Assembly (NCBI GenBank): GCA_029242355.1
Contig: JAQWUC010000071.1
Coordinates: forward strand, 1 to 40,646
Direction of reading: 5' to 3'
Source of the DNA: Paracoccaceae bacterium
GTDB taxonomy: Bacteria > Pseudomonadota > Alphaproteobacteria > Rhodobacterales > Rhodobacteraceae
DNA: 40,646 bases
The notes below the pieces were generated by a model. The model searched no databases. It saw nothing but the letters and a program-made list of their open reading frames with translations, and was not told where the DNA came from. Positions within the stretch are counted from its first letter, which is position 1. The number at the start of each line of letters is the position of its first letter. Below are positions 40,004 through 40,646 of the stretch, piece by piece. A program made the position numbers and the translations under genes.

Positions 40004-40022
40004 ATTTTTTAACCAGAGTAAA

Positions 40023-40646
40023 TTAAAAAGATCGATTTATTACGAATTTTGCTAATTCACGAAGCTGATCAGCCTTTTCGCCAAATTCATTCATTGCGTC
40101 GCATGCTTGAGTAATTAATTGGTCTGCTTTGATTCTTGCACCATCTAATCCCAATAGTGATACGAATGTAGCTTTTCCTGCTTTTGAGTCTTTTCTAAGA
40201 GCTTTTCCTGTTTCCTTAGGGTTTCCAACAATGTCAAGAATATCGTCTTGGATTTGAAAAGCTAAGCCAACAGACTCAGCATATTTAGTGAATGGCTCTA
40301 AAGATTTCCCTGTAAGTCTGGCACCAACTTCTGAAGCCCAAGTAATTAATGCACCAGTCTTTAAATTTTGCAATTCAATTACGGTTTCTAGATCTAAATG
40401 TTTAAATGAGGTTTCAGCTTCAATATCCATGGCTTGACCTCCAACCATACCACGCACACCGCTAGCGACTGCTAAGCTTCTAATCAAATCTAATTTAATT
40501 TGTGCATTATGGTGTGTAGTATCATGTGTTAAAATTTCGAACGCTAAAGATTGCAAACCATCACCAACAAGAATAGCAGTGGCATCATCCCATTTTTTAT
40601 GTACTGTTGGTTTTCCTCTTCTTAAATCGTCGTTATCCATTGCTGG
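40023..40646 (-). CDS. ispA: Polyprenyl (farnesyl/geranyl) diphosphate synthase, 5' part cut by the window edge
   Basis: PAMDNDDLRRGKPTVHKKWDDATAILVGDGLQ (first Asp-rich region runs off the edge), FQIQDDILDIVG second Asp-rich motif. Confidence 0.93.
   Translation of the reverse strand, partial: PAMDNDDLRRGKPTVHKKWDDATAILVGDGLQSLAFEILTHDTTHHNAQIKLDLIRSLAVASGVRGMVGGQAMDIEAETSFKHLDLETVIELQNLKTGALITWASEVGARLTGKSLEPFTKYAESVGLAFQIQDDILDIVGNPKETGKALRKDSKAGKATFVSLLGLDGARIKADQLITQACDAMNEFGEKADQLRELAKFVINRSF

Overview
The window is about 40.6 kb of gene-dense, AT-rich bacterial chromosome. Gene content and order (fzlA-queG, rlmN-ialB, an ECF11-like sigma factor, leuCDB-asd, NodQ-type cysNC) suggest a marine alphaproteobacterium; this taxonomic call is inference. 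I support about 41 protein-coding genes. I found no rRNA, tRNA, CRISPR array, transposase or prophage. About 6-32 kb is rich in catabolic and methyl-group genes: an MttB-family methyltransferase lacking an in-frame amber codon, two EamA transporters, a Rieske oxygenase split across two genes plus a GST, two class aminotransferases, two paralogous aldehyde dehydrogenases, and an operon joining a methanethiol-oxidase (SBP56/MtoX) homologue to a DmdA-like GcvT-family protein. The best lead is 12790-16064. There, a non-heme-iron oxygenase subunit without Rieske ligands sits directly upstream of a Rieske+FNR+ferredoxin fusion and a GST. This matches the NdmC/NdmD/NdmE logic of the bacterial N7-demethylase, but no methylxanthine genes are visible nearby, so the substrate is unknown. 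All calls come from reading motifs and protein sequence by eye; no database search was run.
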